A DNA stretch of 64,000 nucleotides from G963668345 sp965206025. GTDB lineage: Bacteria; Acidobacteriota; Terriglobia; Bryobacterales; UBA6623. The stretch lies in contig CBDBIU010000005.1 of NCBI GenBank assembly GCA_965206025.1, positions 62,001-126,000 on the forward strand. The letters run 5' to 3'. The notes under the pieces were generated by a model. The model was not told where the DNA came from and ran no database searches. It was given only the letters and a program-made list of their open reading frames with translations. The position numbers and the translations under genes are program-made. Below, in pieces: positions 60,573 through 64,000 of the stretch (the stretch's first letter is position 1; each line of letters opens with the position of its first letter).

Positions 60573-61763
60573 CTATCTGCTGCGAAACGCCAACTCGACC
60601 GCTTGGTTGAACACCGTCTTGCCGCGCTGTAGCACAGCTGTTCGCCAGGAATGGTCGTCGGGAGCGAAGGCTTCTTTCAGATCCCGCTTCGTCGGATGGT
60701 CGATCCCGCCTCGGCCGTAATGGTGCCAGCGGTTTTCTTCCCGCAGGGCGTACAGTACGTCCACGGCGTCGTCAGTTCCGAACTCTTGGCACAAGAAGGA
60801 TGCCTTGTCTCGAAGAACACGCCAGTACATCGTGTCGTAGGCTCCTTTTATGCGATATCCCGGGCCGCGCTCAGGATCCAAAGATGCGACACGTTCGCCA
60901 AACGCTCTTTTCATTTCGAGATAGATCGGTGAACCCTCGTCACCCGCGTGGACGAACAGGGTATCCACGCCGAATGGCCCTAAACCCGTATGCACGTCGA
61001 CAATCACGACTCGCTCAGCAGGCTGCAGATGGGATCGCACGAATGCCTGAACCTTTTGCGGCCCCTCTTCGAGGGCCTTCCCGCCGAAGAAAAGGCCCTT
61101 CGGGTATTCGTATTGCCCTCCGGCGACTACCTGCTTCAGCGTCGGCATTCCGTAACGGAAGATCAGCCAACCTGCCCTGGGGTAGAAAAGATCCCAAGAC
61201 GGTGGGCTCTTGGGATTGAGAAACGAGTCAAACTCCGGGTAGCCTTTGGGGGCGCCACTGTATTCTTCGTTCGGCCCGAGGAAATTGCGGTTCAAATCGA
61301 CATTGTTTTCATTGAACCTCCTGAGCCAAGCCATTCCATAGGGATTGATGACATGCACCAGGACGAGCGCGGAGTCTTCAGGGATCACCGGAAGGCCTTG
61401 ATCTAAGAGTTGTAACTGAATGGCCGAGCCCGCAAACGCCTCCACCCCGTGGAGACCGGATGAATGAAGAAGAACCTCGCGCGGCTGTTCGGCCCCGAAC
61501 CAGGCGATGTCGATGGTCAAATCTTCTCCGGCCGGGCCTTTGGTATCAAGTTGCATCGATGTGAGCCGTCCGCCCGCTGCTTTGGATCCCTCGCGAAAGC
61601 GGGAGCGGGCGGTGAAGTAGTCGGGAGAGAAGTACGTGGCGTCCATGTTGTTCTTTGGGCTGCCGTGGTCAGTCGTGCAGGATGACAGGGAAAGCATTAG
61701 GACTCCTGCGATGAACGCAAACAGAAAAAGCACCGACACCAAAATTCTGGTAGCACTTTTCAT
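60573..61763 (-). CDS. M14-like (DUF2817) lipoprotein carboxypeptidase
   Basis: 396 residues. The signal peptide ends in the lipobox SLSSC. The DUF2817/M14-like zinc motifs are SSGLHGVEAFAGSA, NENNVDLNRNF and VDVHTGLGPFG, with a C-terminal SFLCQEFGTDDA containing the presumed general-base Glu. The family comprises zinc carboxypeptidase-like hydrolases of uncertain substrate. It overlaps the CREST gene by 4 nt (ATGA). Confidence 0.87.
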   Translation of the reverse strand: MKSATRILVSVLFLFAFIAGVLMLSLSSCTTDHGSPKNNMDATYFSPDYFTARSRFREGSKAAGGRLTSMQLDTKGPAGEDLTIDIAWFGAEQPREVLLHSSGLHGVEAFAGSAIQLQLLDQGLPVIPEDSALVLVHVINPYGMAWLRRFNENNVDLNRNFLGPNEEYSGAPKGYPEFDSFLNPKSPPSWDLFYPRAGWLIFRYGMPTLKQVVAGGQYEYPKGLFFGGKALEEGPQKVQAFVRSHLQPAERVVIVDVHTGLGPFGVDTLFVHAGDEGSPIYLEMKRAFGERVASLDPERGPGYRIKGAYDTMYWRVLRDKASFLCQEFGTDDAVDVLYALREENRWHHYGRGGIDHPTKRDLKEAFAPDDHSWRTAVLQRGKTVFNQAVELAFRSR

Positions 61764-62659
61764 CGAACCTCTCCTGACGGCTGCGCCAATGATCCCGAAG
61801 CCGGGTTGGCCCGCTCCCGCGACGGCTTCGCGTTTCGCCGGCGAAGGGCGTAAAGCACGCAGTAGGTGGCCGCCGCGGCGATTAGGTGCTTGAGGGTGTG
61901 GCCGCTCCAGAAACCGCTGAGCTCGTAAATCGGGGCGTCCAGCAGCTCACAGATTTTGGCCAGCCCAAACAGCGCCCACAGCAGCAGGAACGGGCGGCTC
62001 TGCCCGTAACGCGAAGGGAACATCCAAATGATGAGGGGAATTGCGATCACCGGGTAGAACTGAACCGCGATGTATACGCGCAGGTCCCCCGCGCCGGCCA
62101 GCTCGCTCCCATACCAGTGCAAAACGCTATAGAGACCCAGCAGAACCACAGGCGCGAGCATGATTTTCCCGGCCCGCTTGCTGACAAACTCCGTGACGAC
62201 GATCGTGAAAAACGACGTCAGCAGCAGGCTGAAGACCAGGCGGTCCCACACCAGGGTATGGTTGTTCGGGTTCCCATGGTAGTAGGCCGACCCGAAACAG
62301 GTGAGGAACTCTCCGACGAAGAAGACGAGGTAGGCCGCGAGTTCCCAGCGCTCGGCAAAGATTTTCGAGAGATCTCTCCGACCCAGCAACCACCAGCAAC
62401 CCCATACGCTGATCACCGCGAACGGCAAGTTCGACATCACGTTCCACATGTGCGGGATGCCCAAGATGGACCGCTGATCGGCGAAGTCGTGGTAATTGAG
62501 ATTTTGGGCTATAGGCGGCGTCAGCAGGATGCCGACAAAGATCGGAAGACTAAAGCCCAAAAGGATGATCAGGCGCCGACGCCGGCTCCGCGCGGTCAGC
62601 GGGCCTGCGGGTTTGGCCGACTTTGTCGCCATAGGCTCCGCCGGGGGATTCGTGTTCAT
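61760..62659 (-). CDS. CREST-superfamily alkaline-ceramidase-like hydrolase
   Basis: A 299-residue integral membrane protein with about seven helices. The CREST metal-site residues are visible: Ser and His in GSAYYHG, Asp in LVWDRLVF, and two His in SGHTLKHLIAA. The family contains alkaline ceramidases and related lipid amidases, cleaving an N-acyl amide in the membrane. Whether the substrate is a ceramide or another acylated amine is unknown. It overlaps both neighbours by 4 nt (ATGA), so translation is coupled. Confidence 0.85.
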   Translation of the reverse strand: MNTNPPAEPMATKSAKPAGPLTARSRRRRLIILLGFSLPIFVGILLTPPIAQNLNYHDFADQRSILGIPHMWNVMSNLPFAVISVWGCWWLLGRRDLSKIFAERWELAAYLVFFVGEFLTCFGSAYYHGNPNNHTLVWDRLVFSLLLTSFFTIVVTEFVSKRAGKIMLAPVVLLGLYSVLHWYGSELAGAGDLRVYIAVQFYPVIAIPLIIWMFPSRYGQSRPFLLLWALFGLAKICELLDAPIYELSGFWSGHTLKHLIAAAATYCVLYALRRRNAKPSRERANPASGSLAQPSGEVR

Positions 62660-63939
62660 GACATCGTCTCGCTAACCGCCGATCCGTCGGTTACAGAGGG
62701 TAGGGCCGACTTTGCAGTCAACCCCACCTTCCAGCGCACAACTATCCCCTTGAGGCGCGTAAACGGCCTCCAGCCGCTGATGACCAACGAGCTTAGCTCT
62801 TGTGGAAAGCGGGTGAGCGTCTCATGACCGTCGTTGGTCACCAGGACGGTATCGGAATGTCGCACGCCGCCGACGCCGGGCAAGTAGATCCCCGGCTCAA
62901 CGCTGATCACCATGTTTTCGGCCAACCGGTCTTCGCTGCCTTCGGCTATCCAAGGAGCTTCATGGTTGCCGAGCCCGATCCCATGGCCGGTGCGGTGTAA
63001 GCGTCGGTCTTCGCCGCTGTACCCTTCCTTCCGCAAATAGTCGCTCACGGCCGCATCTACGTCGCTACACGGCACACCGGGTCTGATCATCCCGAACGCG
63101 ACACGGCGGGCCTCGGTCATGGCCGCAAACGCTTCACGCACGTCGGCTGACGGCCGTGCGGTGAAATACGTCCGCTCGCTTTCCGCGGCGTAGCCGTTGA
63201 CGCGGCTGAGCACTAACGCCACGTGCGGCCCCTCGCGGAGGCGGTCGTTGAGGTCAGGAATCGAGTGTGGCATGGCGCTGCGGGGTGTCGCCCAGGTGGC
63301 CATCACCACTTTCGTTGTCACCGGATCCCAATCATCAACATCGCGGATGATTTGTAAGGTGACGAGGCGCGTTTGGACAAAACCCTCAGCGACCGTGGCC
63401 CCCCGGTACGAAGCTGCCAGGAGACGGTGAACTCCAAGATCAGCGTAGCGAGCCGCGCGTCGGATGAGGGCGATCTCGGTGCGGGACTTGATCAGCCGCA
63501 GCCGTTCGACCAGCGGCAGGACACGAACCGTGTAGCCCTCTACCGCTTCCGCAATTTCTTGCGGGAGCGTGGGCTCCACCCCAATCTGTTTGGCTTGCCC
63601 GATCAAGTGATGGAGGGCGTCCGGCCACCCGTGACCCGCCGGAGCCGGATATTCCCAATAGGTGCGAATGTCCTGCTCCGTGACCTTGCAGGCTTTCTTC
63701 ATGTGCTCCTGTTCGAGCTTCGGCACTAACAGGATGGAAGCCTGGCGGGGACGGATCAGGAGAAAAAACGGGCGCTCCAGCGGCTCGAATCCGGCGCCTG
63801 TCAGATAGTAGAGGCTGTCCAGGGCCGAGACGATGAACACGTCCAGGCCGGCTTCCGCGACGCCGGTCTGAAGCGATTGCAGGCGCCTTCGATATTCCTT
63901 GGATGAGATTCGGAGCACCCGTCTATCGTTTACTGGCAC
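62656..63939 (-). CDS. M24/creatinase-fold protein with degraded metal ligands
   Basis: 427 residues from the GTG at 63939, which has GGAGG 5 nt upstream; the longer frame to 63978 lacks a comparable site. An N-terminal creatinase domain (YRRRLQSLQTGVAEAGLDVF) precedes the pita-bread fold. The fold keeps HRTGHGIGLGNHEAPWIAEG and VISVEPGIYLPGVGGVRHSD. The first Asp of the usual DxG segment is absent (VLSRVNGYAAESERTYF), the second Asp is Glu or Ser, and the last Glu is replaced (RHSDTVLV for RxEDTVLV). True M24 peptidases need these for two metals, so this may act without metals, as creatinase does. First gene of the hydrolase run. Confidence 0.88.
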   Translation of the reverse strand: MPVNDRRVLRISSKEYRRRLQSLQTGVAEAGLDVFIVSALDSLYYLTGAGFEPLERPFFLLIRPRQASILLVPKLEQEHMKKACKVTEQDIRTYWEYPAPAGHGWPDALHHLIGQAKQIGVEPTLPQEIAEAVEGYTVRVLPLVERLRLIKSRTEIALIRRAARYADLGVHRLLAASYRGATVAEGFVQTRLVTLQIIRDVDDWDPVTTKVVMATWATPRSAMPHSIPDLNDRLREGPHVALVLSRVNGYAAESERTYFTARPSADVREAFAAMTEARRVAFGMIRPGVPCSDVDAAVSDYLRKEGYSGEDRRLHRTGHGIGLGNHEAPWIAEGSEDRLAENMVISVEPGIYLPGVGGVRHSDTVLVTNDGHETLTRFPQELSSLVISGWRPFTRLKGIVVRWKVGLTAKSALPSVTDGSAVSETMS

Positions 63940-64000
63940 CTTTGCCTCCCGGCGCCCACAACATAGGCGGCTAGGCAAAGAGCGGCGAAAACACTGAGAG

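Noticed and set aside
1..64000. CRISPR array
   Set aside because: No regularly spaced short direct repeats with unique spacers were seen. The repeats found are dispersed and palindromic.
1..64000. tRNA or rRNA genes
   Set aside because: No cloverleaf with a GTTCGA-type arm and CCA-like end, and no rRNA signature, was recognised by eye. A short RNA could still be missed.

Overview
The window is a GC-rich bacterial chromosome segment dominated by ordinary metabolic, envelope and transport genes. It is interrupted by insertion sequences, gene remnants and an unusually dense set of short palindromic repeats. The gene mix suggests an Acidobacteriota-type genome: a TPR-associated TRAP transporter with TatT lipoprotein, the DUF2339/DUF3999 pair, an alkaline-phytoceramidase-like CREST protein, a WD40-type regulator remnant and paired Nramp-fold permeases. 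This is inference from gene content only. No rRNA, tRNA or CRISPR array was seen.

Layout. 1-1.6 kb: a membrane-anchored NB-ARC/STAND ATPase cut by the window edge. 1.7-4.0 kb: a broken WD40-like fragment, yvcK and a histone-H1-like TPR protein. 4.4-6.8 kb: icd and mdh (TCA cycle), both on the minus strand. 7.0-15.7 kb: a mobile zone with an integrase-type IS, an HDOD protein, two IS1380-family elements in inverted orientation flanking a GT4 glycosyltransferase, an RHS scar and an AT-hook gene beheaded by one IS. 15.8-22.3 kb: a PQQ-type beta-propeller protein, an SDR oxidoreductase, a large membrane protein and a RluD-type pseudouridine synthase. 22.6-26.6 kb: a TatT-TatP-QM TRAP transporter. 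27-31.6 kb: a NarL-type regulator, an IS scar, a large TPR protein and a secreted lectin-like protein. 31.7-34.8 kb: two Nramp-fold paralogues lacking the canonical metal motifs. 35.0-35.6 kb: a BrnT toxin and its CopG-type antitoxin in one reading frame behind a palindromic operator. 35.6-46.7 kb: a GT87-like membrane protein, ogt, a phosphodiesterase broken by a 53-bp tandem duplication, an M3 peptidase, a GT2 transferase, a lytic transglycosylase next to an AMIN amidase, a DUF6868-like protein and an Ig-like lipoprotein. 46.9-52.8 kb: a frameshifted envelope-gene remnant, a SnoaL-like lipoprotein, an APC permease, an exported PCMT-type methyltransferase and a two-gene ABC-2 exporter. 53.1-59.4 kb: an alpha/beta hydrolase, DUF3999 and DUF2339. 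59.5-63.9 kb: a tightly packed run of four predicted amide-bond hydrolases (M24-like, CREST/ceramidase-like, M14/DUF2817, M28).

The strongest unexplained signal is the repeat landscape. (i) A roughly 184-200 bp element has 21-bp inverted ends beginning CTAG. Its ends occur at ten or more places and supply the TAG stop codon of four unrelated genes. (ii) A roughly 105-bp element has inverted ends and a central CATG palindrome whose arms show a compensatory base change between copies. One copy sits in frame inside the 5' end of the DUF3999 gene. (iii) A 178-bp element with about 32-bp inverted ends lies between the Nramp paralogues. (iv) GACCGGC hairpins show a co-varying closing pair. Together these look like several families of non-autonomous or REP-like elements that tolerate or exploit gene ends.
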